Assembly: GCF_024438035.1 (NCBI RefSeq)
Contig: NZ_JANFQF010000010.1
Coordinates: 1 to 64,000, forward strand
DNA length: 64,000 nucleotides
Direction of reading: 5' to 3'
Source of the DNA: Rhodococcus tibetensis
GTDB lineage: Bacteria > Actinomycetota > Actinomycetes > Mycobacteriales > Mycobacteriaceae
Of the stretch, positions 1 to 12,200 are shown one piece after another (within the stretch, counting starts at the first letter, position 1; each line of letters begins with the position of its first letter). Made by a program: the position numbers and the translations under genes. The notes under the pieces are model-generated. The model made no database searches. It was given only the letters and a program-made list of their open reading frames with translations, and had not been told where the DNA came from.

Positions 1-129
1 TCGGGGGCGCGGATCACTTTGCATCTGGCGCTCGAGTTGGCGCGTCGCGGCGGCGGTGTGGGTGTGGCTGCGTTGTGTGGCGGTGGTGGTCAGGGTGATG
101 CCCTGATCGTCCGCGTCCCTTCCAGCTAG
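1..129 (+). CDS. Thiolase (acetyl-CoA acetyltransferase family), C-terminal fragment
   Basis: The open frame entering from the left edge encodes only the last 42 residues of a protein. It contains the thiolase C-terminal signature: Gly-Ala-Arg near the start of the fragment, then a Cys-Gly-Gly-Gly-Gly-Gln-Gly loop carrying the second active-site cysteine of the family. Thiolases cleave or form 3-ketoacyl-CoA in the cytoplasm. The stop TAG is at 127-129, about 50 bp before the acetoacetyl-CoA synthetase gene on the same strand. A shared operon for acetoacetyl-CoA metabolism is therefore likely. The chain-length preference cannot be judged from this fragment. Family assignment is confident; the start lies outside the window. 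Confidence 0.9.
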   Translation, partial: SGARITLHLALELARRGGGVGVAALCGGGGQGDALIVRVPSS

Positions 130-177
130 GTACGGAAAGAACGCGGAGTACTCCGGCTCTCGGGGAAGATGGAACCC

Positions 178-2136
178 ATGACAGCCGATCCGCAGTGGGT
201 ACCGACCGATGCTGATGTGCGCAACGCCGTGATCACCGATTTCGCTGAGTTCGTCGCACGGCGCCACAACGTCCCGGTGGACGACTACCGGGCGTTGTGG
301 CGTTGGTCGGTGGCCGAACTCGGTGCGTTCTGGCAAGCCGTGTGGGACTACTTCGACATTCGTTCCGCGACGGATCCTGGTCCGGCCTTGGCCGAGGCCT
401 CCATGCCGGGCGCTGTGTGGTTTCCGGGCGCCACAGTCAATTACGTCGATCACGTCTTCCGGAACGCTCGTTCCGACAGGCCGGCCATCCTGTATGCCGG
501 TGAGGCCGGCGCCGATGTCGCCGTCGGATGGGACGAGTTGCGCTCGAAGGTCGGCGCGCTCGCGGCCACACTGCGCGATCACGGCGTCGGTGTCGGCGAT
601 CGCGTCGTCGGATACCTACCCAACATTCCCGAGGCGGTGATCGCATTCCTCGCGACCGTCTCGATCGGGGCCGTGTGGTCGGCCTGCGGGCAGGACTACT
701 CGGCCCCCGCGGCCCTCGATCGGCTCGGGCAGCTCGATCCCAAGGCGATGATCACCGCGGACGGGTATCGGTTCGGTGGTAAGGAGTACGACCGCGTCGA
801 TGCGGTGCGACACCTACAGGCCGAGTTGTCGTCGCTGGCTCTGACCGTCGTCGTGCCCCATCGTCGGCGAAAATCGGAGGTCGGCGATGCCGTCACCTGG
901 GCTGAGGCCACGGCCCGGGAGGCGACAATCGAGCCGGTGGCCGTCCCGTTCGACCACCCCTTGTGGGTGGTGTTCTCATCGGGAACCACCGGACTACCGA
1001 AGGGGATCGTGCACGGCCACGGCGGTGTGCTCCTCGAACACGTGAAGTCGCTGGCGCTCCATCTCGATCTCGGCCGCGAGGACACCCTGTTCTGGTACAC
1101 CAGCCCCAGTTGGATGATGTGGAACTTCCAGACCGCAGGCCTGCTCGTGGGGGCGACCATCGTGTGTTACGACGGGAGCCCCACGTGGCCCACGACGGAT
1201 GCGCTGTGGGCGTTGACCTCGCGCCTGGGAGTGACGGTCGTCGGGACGAGTCCCGGCTACGTACTCGCCTGCGACAAGGCCGGGGTGGTGCCCGCGCGCG
1301 ACCACGACCTCACTGCGCTCCGCGCGGTCGGCAGCACTGGTTCTACTTTGCCTGCTGCATCTTCGTTGTGGTTGTCCCACAACGTCGGTCGAGCGATCCC
1401 GGTCGTGTCGATCACGGGCGGGACCGACGTCGTTTCGGCCTTCGTCGGTGGTGCACGGACCGTCCCGGTGTGGCCGGGGGAGTTGTCGGCCCCGTGCCTC
1501 GGTGTTGCCGTCGACGCGTTCGACGAGTCGGGCGAGTCCGTACGAGGGGAAGTCGGCGAACTGGTCGTCACGGCGCCGATGCCGTCGATGCCGGTGTCGT
1601 TCTGGAACGACCCGGGTGGGAAGCGCTACCACGACGCCTACTTCGACGTGTTTCCCGGCGTGTGGCGACACGGGGACTGGATCACCCTCACCGACCGTGG
1701 GACCGTGCTGATGCACGGAAGGTCCGATTCCACTCTCAATCGCAACGGGATCCGGATGGGGAGCGCGGACATCTACCAGGTGGTGGAGAAGTTGCCCGAG
1801 GTCGCGGAAGCGCTGGTGGTCGGAGTGGATCTGCCGGACGGCGGATACTGGATGCCGCTCTTCGTGGTCCTCGTCGATGGGGTGGAACTCGACGACGCAG
1901 TGAAGAACCGGATCCGGGGTGCGATCCGCGAGCAGGCCTCGCCCCGCCATGTACCGGACGACATCATCCTCGCTCCTGGTATCCCGCACACCCGCACGGG
2001 CAAGAAGCTCGAGGTGCCCCTGAAACGAATCTTCCAAGGAGTCGACGCCGATCGCGCAGTCGACCGCAGCGCCGTCGACGACGCAGGCCTGATCGATTGG
2101 TTCGCTCGACAGAGCCGGTCGGCGAAGGGCACCTGA
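178..2136 (+). CDS. Acetoacetyl-CoA synthetase (acetoacetate-CoA ligase)
   Basis: This 652-residue ANL-superfamily enzyme is predicted to activate acetoacetate with ATP and CoA to give acetoacetyl-CoA in the cytoplasm. Visible motifs are the AMP-binding P-loop ([10 protein letters not shown], about residue 265), the family-typical WYTSPSWMMWN stretch with a GGTD motif further on, and a C-terminal TRTGKKLE segment holding the catalytic lysine. The length matches acetoacetyl-CoA synthetases (about 650) and exceeds ordinary acyl-CoA synthetases. Two start codons are possible, ATG 169 and ATG 178. I chose 178 because GGGGAAG at 162-168 sits 9 nt before it, whereas that sequence abuts 169. It follows the thiolase gene closely, which suggests joint use of acetoacetate or ketone bodies. 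It probably belongs to primary metabolism and not to the NRPS locus. Confidence 0.9.
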   Translation: MTADPQWVPTDADVRNAVITDFAEFVARRHNVPVDDYRALWRWSVAELGAFWQAVWDYFDIRSATDPGPALAEASMPGAVWFPGATVNYVDHVFRNARSDRPAILYAGEAGADVAVGWDELRSKVGALAATLRDHGVGVGDRVVGYLPNIPEAVIAFLATVSIGAVWSACGQDYSAPAALDRLGQLDPKAMITADGYRFGGKEYDRVDAVRHLQAELSSLALTVVVPHRRRKSEVGDAVTWAEATAREATIEPVAVPFDHPLWVVFSSGTTGLPKGIVHGHGGVLLEHVKSLALHLDLGREDTLFWYTSPSWMMWNFQTAGLLVGATIVCYDGSPTWPTTDALWALTSRLGVTVVGTSPGYVLACDKAGVVPARDHDLTALRAVGSTGSTLPAASSLWLSHNVGRAIPVVSITGGTDVVSAFVGGARTVPVWPGELSAPCLGVAVDAFDESGESVRGEVGELVVTAPMPSMPVSFWNDPGGKRYHDAYFDVFPGVWRHGDWITLTDRGTVLMHGRSDSTLNRNGIRMGSADIYQVVEKLPEVAEALVVGVDLPDGGYWMPLFVVLVDGVELDDAVKNRIRGAIREQASPRHVPDDIILAPGIPHTRTGKKLEVPLKRIFQGVDADRAVDRSAVDDAGLIDWFARQSRSAKGT

Positions 2137-3246
2137 CCAGGTAAGCCTTGCTTTTGTTACCCGTGAGTATCGAGTCGATGCTCGGCGCAGCCCGAGACCC
2201 GCACTGTGAGAAATATCCCTATCGGGGCGGTAGGCGCCCGGGCTCGGACGCGACAAATCGGACGCCGCGCCAGCTCTGCCTGGTCTCACCGGGTGATGCG
2301 TGTGATCGTGACCGCAGGCGGTGCAGTGTGCACCCAGCGCCCCTCATCCGCCTGTGCGCTGTGTTCCTGCTGGTCAGTGCGTGGGACGTCGAGAGATGCT
2401 GCTTCGGGTGTCGGGCACGTTCGGGCGAGACGCGCGTGTGAGTCGCGTACAGGGTCGATGCCGAGTTCATTCCCGCGCCGTCTGTGCCGCGGTTCGTCGG
2501 CTTTGAGACCTCTGCGGGGCTTTGGTAGACACGGTGGTTGGCAAATGGTCGCCCGACGGGTTCGGACCGTCGAGAGAGTAAATAGTCGGGAGGGTCGATG
2601 AATGTGGACACAACATTTGTACACCCGGCGCAATTCCGACCCGCGGTACGTTATTCGGCTCCCATGTGTACGCGACGCCCGGATAGTGGTTCTCCCTGTT
2701 GAACATGTGCGCGTCGCCGATCCAAATTCCGGCTGGTTCTGGAAGTATCGGGGGTCGGGCAGGTCACAGCTCGGCAGGTAACGGTGGTGGGTATGTGACC
2801 GATGTATACCCCGGCGTTACTTCGACGCAGGACGAGCCGAAATAGTCCCCGACGAGCGAGAGGAGGGTGCGGGCATGAGTGTGACGAAAGATCGGATGTC
2901 ATTTCGCGCCGTAGACTCGCTTGTCGACTCCGAGGGTGACGAGCACCGATTGGGTGGCCGCTTGTTGGATCGATGAGAGAACGGAGCCAGGAATGAACCC
3001 GCTCACCGCGAATGGTCCGGGATGTAAGGGCGTCGAACGGCGCACTGCAGGCAATCAGGTTTCGCACGATCTTCCGACATCGATTCCGACTGTGGTGAAA
3101 CTCGTCGACGAGCCCGGGGTGGTCCGTCCCGTTCCCGATTCGCGAGTGACCTCGGACCGAGGCACATGCATGTAGTGGTGTTCAGAGCTACCAATCACCA
3201 GTGACACAGGCGGCAGCAAGCCATGCGTTCGAGAACGGAGTAACCC
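2137..3246. other. 1.1-kb region upstream of the NRPS without a convincing gene
   Basis: This stretch is visibly less GC-rich than its surroundings and its short open frames overlap on both strands without the GC-rich third positions of neighbouring genes, so I call no gene. It must contain the NRPS promoter and 5' leader. Points worth noting: a 59-codon frame at 2602-2781 preceded by GGAGGG (2589-2594) at good spacing but with poor codon bias; a 3-bp-loop partial dyad (ACAA/TTGT) at about 2610-2620; and a small AAGC/GCTT hairpin followed by T-rich sequence just after the acetoacetyl-CoA synthetase stop (about 2142-2155). I found no clear -35/-10 pair. No MbtH-type gene is present here. Confidence 0.6.
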
Positions 3247-6200
3247 TTGGGGTCGGGATATGCAGCGGGTAGTAACGGTGCTCCTGTCGGAGCCTTTCCG
3301 CTGTCAGCTGCGCAGCGAGGGATCTGGTTCGCGCAACATGCGATGGGCGATGTTCCCCTCACCATCGCTCAGTACATCGAACTCCGCGGAGACATCGATC
3401 TCGACCTTCTGACCGAAGCCACCATCCGCTCCGGACGGGAATTCGGATCCGGCTTCCTTCGCCTCGTCGAGATCGAGGGTGTGCCGCACCAGTACGTCGA
3501 CAAGACGCTGGACGACGCCATCACATACATCGATTTCCGCGGTGAGGACAACTCCGTCGACGCAGCCCAGAAGTGGATGCGGAGCAACTACAGCGCACCC
3601 GTCGACCTTCTCGAAGACCGTCTCGTCGTCGTTTACTTGCTGCACGTCGGCGAGAACCACTACTTGTGGTTCTGCCGGATCCACCACATCGCCCTCGACG
3701 GGTTCGGCGCGATGGCGCTCATCGCGCGGATCGCGGAGATTTACACGGCGCTGGTCGAGTCCACCGAGCCGCCCGCCCCCCGCGCGGAAGATCTCGTCCG
3801 GATCGTCGAAGACGAACAGCGATACCGCAGCTCTGAGCGATTCGCGAAGGACCGGGAATACTGGGCCGAACGCACCGCGCACCTGCCGGAGTCGCCAAGC
3901 CTCGCCGGTCGCGCAGCGATGGTGGGCAGGTTTGCGAGGCTCTCCTCCGAGGCTCTGCCCGAATCGACCGCGACCTTGCTGGACGAGGCACTGGACGGGA
4001 CGAACGCCAGCTCCGCACCTGTCGTGGTTGCCGCCTTTGCCGCCTACCTCGCCCATATGACGGACCGCACGGACGTCGTCCTCAGCCTCCCCGTCTCCGC
4101 CCGTACCACGGCCACTCTGCGCCGCTCCGGCGGAATGGTGTCGAACATCGTTCCGCTCCGCCTCCAGATCACTCCGGAGATGACGGTTCCGGAGCTGGTC
4201 AAGAGTGTGCAGATCGAGCTGACCGGCGCTCTGCGCCGTCAGCGCTATCGCCACGAGGACATCCGCCGTGACGCCGGTGCACCCCAGGGGCAGCGCGGTT
4301 TCTTCGGCCCGTCGATCAACATCATGATGTTCCACAGCGAGATCAAACTGGGCACCGTCACCGGACATCAAAATGTCCTCACGACGGGGCCGGTGGAAGA
4401 CCTCTCGCTGAACATCTACCAAGGTGTCGCCGGCCACAAGATCCACATCGACTTCGAGGCCAACCCCAACCTCTACTCCGCGGATGAGCTGAACCGGCAC
4501 CACAGCCGATTCTTCGACTTCTTCGAGCGGTTCCTCCGGGCCGGCGACGACGCACCGGTGTCGGACCTTGCCCCGATGAGCGACGAGGAACGCGCGCAGG
4601 TGGTGTCGGGCTGGAACGGTGAGGTCGTCGCCCCGCAGGCCGGAACGATCGTCGACCTGTTCGACGCCCAGGTTGCGCGTACCCCCGATGCGGCGGCGCT
4701 GGTGTTCGAGGGTCAGGAGTTGACGTACCGCGAGTTCGACGCTCGCGTCAACCGTCTGGCCCGGCTGCTGATCACCAGGGGTGTGGGACCGGAGACGAAG
4801 GTCGCCCTCGCGATCCGCCGCTCCCTCGACTCCATGGTTGCGATGTACGCCGTGGTCAAGGCGGGCGCTGCCTATGTCCCGCTCGACCCCGATCATCCGG
4901 CCGAGCGCACCGCCTACGTCCTCGACAGCGCCAGACCCCGGTGCATCCTCACGGTGACCCGGGACCGGCTGACCTTTCCCGCCGGACACGACGTGGTGGA
5001 GATCGACGCACTCGACGTCGACAGCGTCGGGGCCGGCCCGATCCGGGACGACGAGCGACTGGCGGACCTTCGGGCCACCAACCCCGCCTACGTCATCTAC
5101 ACGTCCGGGTCCACCGGACGCCCGAAGGGTGTGGCGGTCGGCCACGGGTCCGTGCTGAACCAGGTCACGTGGATCGCCGAACGCTACCGCCTCGACTCCA
5201 ACGACGTCGTGCTGCAAAAAACCCCGACGACCTTCGACGTGTCGGTGTGGGAACTGTTCGCGCCACTCGTCTCGGGTTCACGCGTTGTGATCGCGGCCCC
5301 CGAGGGGCATCGCGATCCGGCATACCTTGCCGACCTCATCGCTCGTGAGAAGGTCACGGCCACCTCGTTCGTCCCGTCGATGCTCTCGGTATTCACGTCC
5401 GCTGCCGGCCGGGATCAACTCGTCAGTCTTCGGCTGGTTCTCGTTGCGGGAGAGTCCTTTCCGCCGGCGGTGGCGGCAGCGTTCCGGGCACGTTCGGACG
5501 CCGAGCTGCACAACCTGTACGGTCCTACCGAATTCACCGTGCATGCCACTGCCGGTGAAGTCGACCGCGAGGCCGCTCACACGGTGTCCATCGGAACTCC
5601 TGTGTGGAACACCGAGGCGTACGTGCTCGACGGTCACCTGCGCCCCACGCCCATCGGATCCGCAGGAGAGCTCTATCTCGCGGGGGCGCAGACCGCCCGC
5701 GGATACGAGGGCAGGCCCGATCTCACGGCAGAGCGCTTCGTGGCCAACCCCTTCGGGGCCCCGGGGTCTCGGCTGTACCGTACCGGAGACCTGGTCAGGT
5801 GGCGGGTAGACGGCAGTATCGAGTACCTCGGCCGCACCGATTTCCAGGTCAAGGTCCGAGGCCTGCGGATCGAGCTGGGGGAGATCGAGGCCGCGATGTC
5901 CTCGTATCCCCATGTGGCGCAATCCGTCGCCGTGGTATACGACAGCTCCCTGGGCCAGCGGTTGGTCGGTTACGTCGTCCCCGAGTCCGGCTCTGATGTG
6001 GATGTCGCAGCGTTGATCGACCACGTCGGCCGTGCCGTGCCGTCCTACATGGTTCCGGATGCCGTCATGGTGATCGCCGAGATGCCGGTCGGAGCGAGTG
6101 GAAAACTCGACCGCAAGGCCCTCCCCGAACCCGTGTTCGCGGCGGAAACGAGCGAATACATCGCTCCTCGCAGTGCCATGGAGGAGTCGATCGCAGGCCT

Positions 6201-9200
6201 GTTCGCCGAGGTCCTGGGTGTTCCGCGCATCAGCGTGGGCGACTCGTTCTTCGCGCTCGGCGGCGACAGTATCGTGTCGATCCAGCTGGTGTCCCGTGCC
6301 AAGGAAGCCGGTGTGCTCTTCACGGCCCGCGACGTCTTCGAGCGGAAGACCGTGGCGTCCCTCGCCGAAGTAGCCACGTCGGCATCCGATTCCGCGACGG
6401 TTCACGTTCTCGAGGAACTGCCGGGCGCCGGTATCGGCACGATGCCGCTGACACCGGTGGCGCACTGGATGACAGAGCTGGGCGGCGACTTCCACAGCTT
6501 CTCCCAGTCCATTCTCCTCACGCTTCCGCCGAAGGTCGAGAGGCAGCGGCTGGTTCGCACCCTTTCGGCTGTCGTCGATCGCCACGATGCTCTGCGTTCG
6601 GTGTTGCGCCGCAACGACTCTGCGGACGGATGGACGCTCCAGGTCTTGCCGATCGGCTCCGTCGACGTCGACAGGCTCGTCGACCGTGTCGAGTTCACGG
6701 AGGAGCCGGGCAGCGATTCCTTCGAGGCGCTCGCGGCACACGCCCTCGAGCGAACCGTCGACACCCTGGACCCCACTGCAGGGCGCGTGGTGCGGTTCGT
6801 CTGGTTCGCGCCGGCGGAGCTCGCCACCGACAGCGACGCCCCCGAGAGCGGCGGGAACGAGGGCGCCGACACCGAGACGCAGTCCGGTCGCCTGCTCGTC
6901 GTCATTCACCACCTCGCCGTGGACGGCGTGTCGTGGCGAGTGCTCGTGCCCGACTTCGCGGCCGCCTGGTCACAGATCGCGGCAGGGGTCGATCCTCTGC
7001 TTCCGGCCGTGGGTACCTCCGTCCGCCGCTGGGCACACGGATTGTCCGACAACGCGAGAAGCGCACGGAGGGTAGCGGAACTCGACTTCTGGCGCAGCAC
7101 GCTCGACGGTTCCGATCCGTTGATCGGTTCGCGGGCTCTCGACGGCCGCGACGTGGTGTCCACCACCGGACGGGTTCGGCTCGAGGTGTCGGCGGAGGTT
7201 ACCGACGGTTTGCTGACCCGCGTTCCGCGCGCGTTCCACGGTGGTGTCAACGACGGACTCCTCACGGCGCTCGCCCTGGCGGTTGCTGCATGGCGTGCGG
7301 AACGTGGCATCCCCGAGTCGTCGACTCTGGTGCACCTCGAGGGACACGGCCGTGAGGAGACGGTGCTTCCGGGAGCGGACCTGTCCCGGACCGTCGGCTG
7401 GTTCACCAGTATGTATCCCGTCCGCTTGGGAGCTCCCGAGGGCGGTCTCGCGGACGCGCTCGCCGGCGGCAAGGCCGCGGGCGCCGCGGTCAAGACGGTC
7501 AAGGAGCAGCTGGCGCAGGTGCCCGAACACGGCATCGGCTTCGGCCTGCTGCGCTACCTGAACGCCGAGACGCGGTCGATACTCGTCGATCTACCCAGCC
7601 CGCAGATCAGCTTCAACTACCTCGGCCGGGTCTCGGTGGGAGACATCCCTGCAGCCGTGCGTGCGGGGGGCTGGATGCCCGACACCGACACCATGGAACT
7701 CACCGGTACCCGCAACAGCGAGATGCCGGTGCACTTCGCGCTCGACATCAACGCGATGATCGTCGATGTCGAAGGGGAGCAACGGCTATCCGCCACTGTC
7801 GATTTCCCCCAAGGTGTGCTCACCACGGCCGAGGTGGAGGAGTTCACCGGGCTGTGGAAGCGCGCGCTCGAGGGTCTCGTCGAGCACACGCGGCGACCGG
7901 ACGCCGGCGGACGAACTCCCTCCGATCTCGATCTCGTACCCCTGAGCCAGCCCCGCATCGACGCGATCGAGAGCAGCTATCCCGCGCTCACCGACGTGTG
8001 GTCGCTGGCGCCTCTGCAGGTGGGCTTGCTGTTCCACGCCGCATTGGCGAGTAGCACGACCGACGTCTACACCACCCAGCTCGTCATGGACCTCGGTGGA
8101 TCGGTCGACGTCGATCGCCTGCGCCGCGCCGCGGAGGCTCTCGTCGCGCGCCACCCCAACCTGCGCACCGCCTTCGTCCTGGACGAGGACGGCATGGGGA
8201 TGCAGGTAGTCGTCGACGCGGTCAGCGTCCCCTGGACGCATGTCGACCTCCGGTCGCTGCCGGATGCCGACCGCCAGGCGAGAGTCGACGAGCTGATGCT
8301 CGCGAACCGGACGGACCGGTTCGACATGACGGCACCGCCTCTCGTGCGGTTCCTGCTCGTGGAGACCGCCGAGGGCCGTTACCGCTTCGCCGTCACCAAC
8401 CACCACATCCTGCTCGACGGGTGGTCGCTGCCCATCCTCATCCAGGACCTGCTGACCTTGTACGCGGTGGACGGCGACGCTCTGGCACTGCCGCAGCCTC
8501 GTCCGTACCGCAACTACCTCGAGTGGCTTTCCACCCAGGATCCGCAGCAGTCCGTGGCTGCGTGGACGCAGGCCCTCCACGGTGTCGAGGAGCCCACCCT
8601 CCTCGCGCCCGCGCACGAAGACACCGCCCCGACGCTCACCCCGGGCGAACTCGTCGTGGACCTGCCCGACGAGCTGCTCGCGGCGATGACCGAACGGTCG
8701 CGTGAGCTCGGCATCACCATGAACACCCTGGTCCAGGCTGCCTGGGGCATCGTCCTGGGCAGGCTGACCGGACGGGACGATGTGGTGTTCGGCACCACCG
8801 TCTCCGGCCGTCCGCCGCAGGTTCCCGGAATCGAATCCATGCTGGGCCTCTTCATCAACACCCTTCCCGTTCGGGTGCGGGTACAGGCCGGCGACTCCGT
8901 GCGGACCCTGCTCGAGCGGATTCAGCACGAGCAGACCGAACTTCTCGACCACCACCACATCGGACTGACCGACATCCAGCAGGGCCTGGGCCTGAGTGCG
9001 CTGTTCGACACGCTGATGGTCTACGAGTCCTACCCCCTCGATCGTGAGGCACTCACGCAGAGCAGCGACATCGAAGGGCTCCGCGTTCTCGACGTGACGT
9101 CCAACGACGCCACGCACTACCCGCTGGCCATCGTCGCGATGACGGACCCCCGCCTCCATCTGACCGCGAAGTTCCTGCCCGAGCTCTTCGACTCCGCCGA

Positions 9201-12200
9201 AGTGCGGGAGATCATGGCGCGGGTCGTCCGAGTCCTCGACGCGGTGTCCGGCGACGTCGACACACCCGTCGGCCGAATCGACATCCTGGACCGAACGGAA
9301 CGTACCTCGCTGCTCGCGGTTTCGGGTATCGAGGACGCCGAACAGCTGCTGTTGCCGGAGATCCTGTCCGCCTCGGCGGCCCTCGACCCCGAGCACGTCG
9401 CGGTCGTCGCCGACGGCACGACGTTGACGTACGCGGAACTGGACGAGCGGTCGAACCGGCTCGCACGCGTACTGATCGGGAGCGGTGTCGGACCGGAAAC
9501 GGCTGTGGCGCTGGGCATGACGCGTTCGCTGCACTCCGTGGTCGGCACGTGGGCGGTTGCGAAGACCGGGGCGGCGTTCGTGCCCGTCGATCCGCGGTAC
9601 CCGACCGAGCGGGTCGCGCACATGATCACCGACTCGGGGGCAATCCTCGGCCTGACCGTCGCGGCGCAGCGTGACACCCTTCCGCAGGACGTCGACTGGC
9701 TGGTTCTGGACTCCGCCGAATGCGACGCACTCGCCGCCGCGGAATCGTCGGAGGCCGTGACGGATCCGGAACGGACCTCATCGGTGCGAGCGCTGCATCC
9801 GGCGTACATGATCTACACCTCCGGCACCACCGGCCTGCCCAAGGGTGTCACCGTGACCCATGCGGGACTGGCCAACCTCTCCGCCGAGCAGCGCACCCAT
9901 TACGGGGTGACCTCGGCGGCACGTGTTCTGCACTTCGCCTCCCCGAGCTTCGACGCGTCCGTCCTCGAGTTGCTTCTCGCGTTCGGTTGCGGCGCAACCA
10001 TGGTGGTGGCTCCGGCGGACCTGTACGGCGGTGAGGAACTGCGCAGTTTCCTCGTGGAACACGAAGTGACGCATGCGTTCGTCACACCCGCGGCCCTGGC
10101 GTCGGTCGAACCGTCGGGGCTCAGCTGCCTCGGTGTCGTCGTGGTCGGCGGAGAGGCCTGCCCACCGGAACTGGTGGAACGCTGGGCACCCGGCCGCCGG
10201 ATGTACAACGGTTACGGTCCGACCGAGGCCACCGTGATGAGCAACGTCAGTAACGTTCTCGAGCCGGGCAAGCGGATAGAGATCGGCGGACCGGTCCGCG
10301 GCGTCACGGTGTACGTCCTCGACGGCCAGCTGCGTCCCGTCCCCCTCGGTGTGGACGGAGAGTTGTACATCGCCGGACCTGGGCTCGCTCGCGGATACCA
10401 CGACCGCTTCGGTCTCACCTCCGAGCGATTCGTCGCGAACCCGTTCGCCGAGGACGGTTCTCGAATGTATCGGACGGGTGACGTGGTCCGGCTCGTCGTC
10501 GACCGCGAACATCGTGCCGGGTACGGCGTCGAGTACGTCGGCCGCAGCGACTTCCAGGTGAAGGTCCGCGGATTCCGGATCGAACTCGGTGAGATCGACG
10601 CGGCCCTGGTTCAGCATCCCGCCCTCGAGTTCGCGACCACGGTGGGGCGCACCATGCCGTCGGGCGCGACAGCGCTCGTGTCCTATGTGCTGCCGTCGGC
10701 CGGGAACACGGTGGACGCCGCCGAGGTCACCCGATTCGTCTCCGACACACTGCCTGCGCACATGGTGCCCAGTGCTGTTCTGGTGCTCGACGAGATTCCG
10801 CTCACCACTGCGGGCAAGCTCGACCGCCGGGCACTGCCCGAGCCCGACTTCGACACCCGGCAGGGTGACGTCGTCGAACCCCGCACGGCGGCAGAGGAAT
10901 TGGTCGCCGGCGTTTTCTCCGAGGTACTCGGACTGACGACGATCAGTGTGGCCGAGTCGTTCTTCGACCTCGGTGGCAACTCGCTCCTCGCTACCAAGGC
11001 GGTGGCGCGGGTGAACGCGGCAGCAGGCACGCAATTGGGTGTGCGCGATCTCTTCGAGGCGCCGACCGTGGAACGGCTCGCCGTCAACGTGGCTGAGCAG
11101 GCCGGCACCGGCTCCGACCGCCCGGTCCTCGTCGCGGGACCGCGCCCCGCGCGCGTTCCGCTGTCGATGGCCCAGCAGAGCATGTGGCTGATGAACCGTT
11201 ACGACACGGCGTCGTCGGCCTACAACATCCCGCTGGCCGTCCGGTTGTCGGGCGACCTCGACATCGAGGCGATGTCCGCCGCTGTGGCGGATGTGCTTGA
11301 TCGGCACGAATCACTGCGCACCGTCTTCCCCGACTCCGCCGAGGGTCCCTACCAGGAAGTCGTCGACCGTGACCGCGTTGCGTTCGACCTGACACCGGTG
11401 CGTGTGCCGGAGCCCGAGTTGCACGCGGCGCTGACCGCATTCGCCACCGAAGGCTTCGACGTCACGGCGGCGCCGCCGCTGCGCATCCAGTTGTTCGCCA
11501 CCGGCGACACCGAGTTCCTCCTCGTCCTGGTGATCCACCACATCTGCGCAGACGGTGCCTCGTTGGCTCCGTTGGCGCGGGACGTGATGGTCGCCTACAG
11601 CGCACGGACAGCGGGTGCGGCTCCGCTCTGGCAGCCCTTGCCGGTGCAGTACGCCGACTTCGCACTGTGGCAGCGCGAAGTGCTCGGCGATCCCGTCGAC
11701 AGGAAGTCCCTCGCGGCCGAACAGATCGCCTACTGGGCGGACGCGCTGGCCGGAGTGCCGGAGCTTATCGATCTCCCTCGCGATCACGCGCGACCTTCAC
11801 GTCAGTCGATGATCGGTGATTCCGTCGACTTCGTGATTTCCCCAGACCTTCGCCGCGGGCTCGAGAAGCTGGGCAGAGACCACGGCGCGTCACTCTTCAT
11901 GGTGACCCACGCAGCGTTGACGACCTTGCTGTCACGGTTGAGTAACAGCGACGACATCACGGTCGGCACCCCCCATGCGGCGCGAACCGACCAGGTGCTC
12001 GACGATCTGGTGGGCATGTTCGTCAACACGCTCGTCCTGCGGACCCGGGTCGACGCCGGTGACTCCTTCGCCGCGCTGATCGAACAAATCCGCGAAAACG
12101 ACCTCGCGGCGTTCGGGCATTCCGACGTGCCGTTCGAGAAGCTGGTGGAAGCGCTGCAGATTCGCCGTTCCGCCTCCTATTCGCCGCTCTTCCAGGTGAT

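Noticed and set aside
2651-3067. 138-codon minus-strand frame upstream of the NRPS
   Set aside because: No ribosome site, no domain, no biased third positions, and it competes with equally poor frames on the other strand.
2137-3246. Search for an MbtH-like gene beside the NRPS
   Set aside because: The characteristic Trp/Pro-rich MbtH pattern was not found in any short frame here or downstream of the NRPS; the gene is probably elsewhere in the genome.
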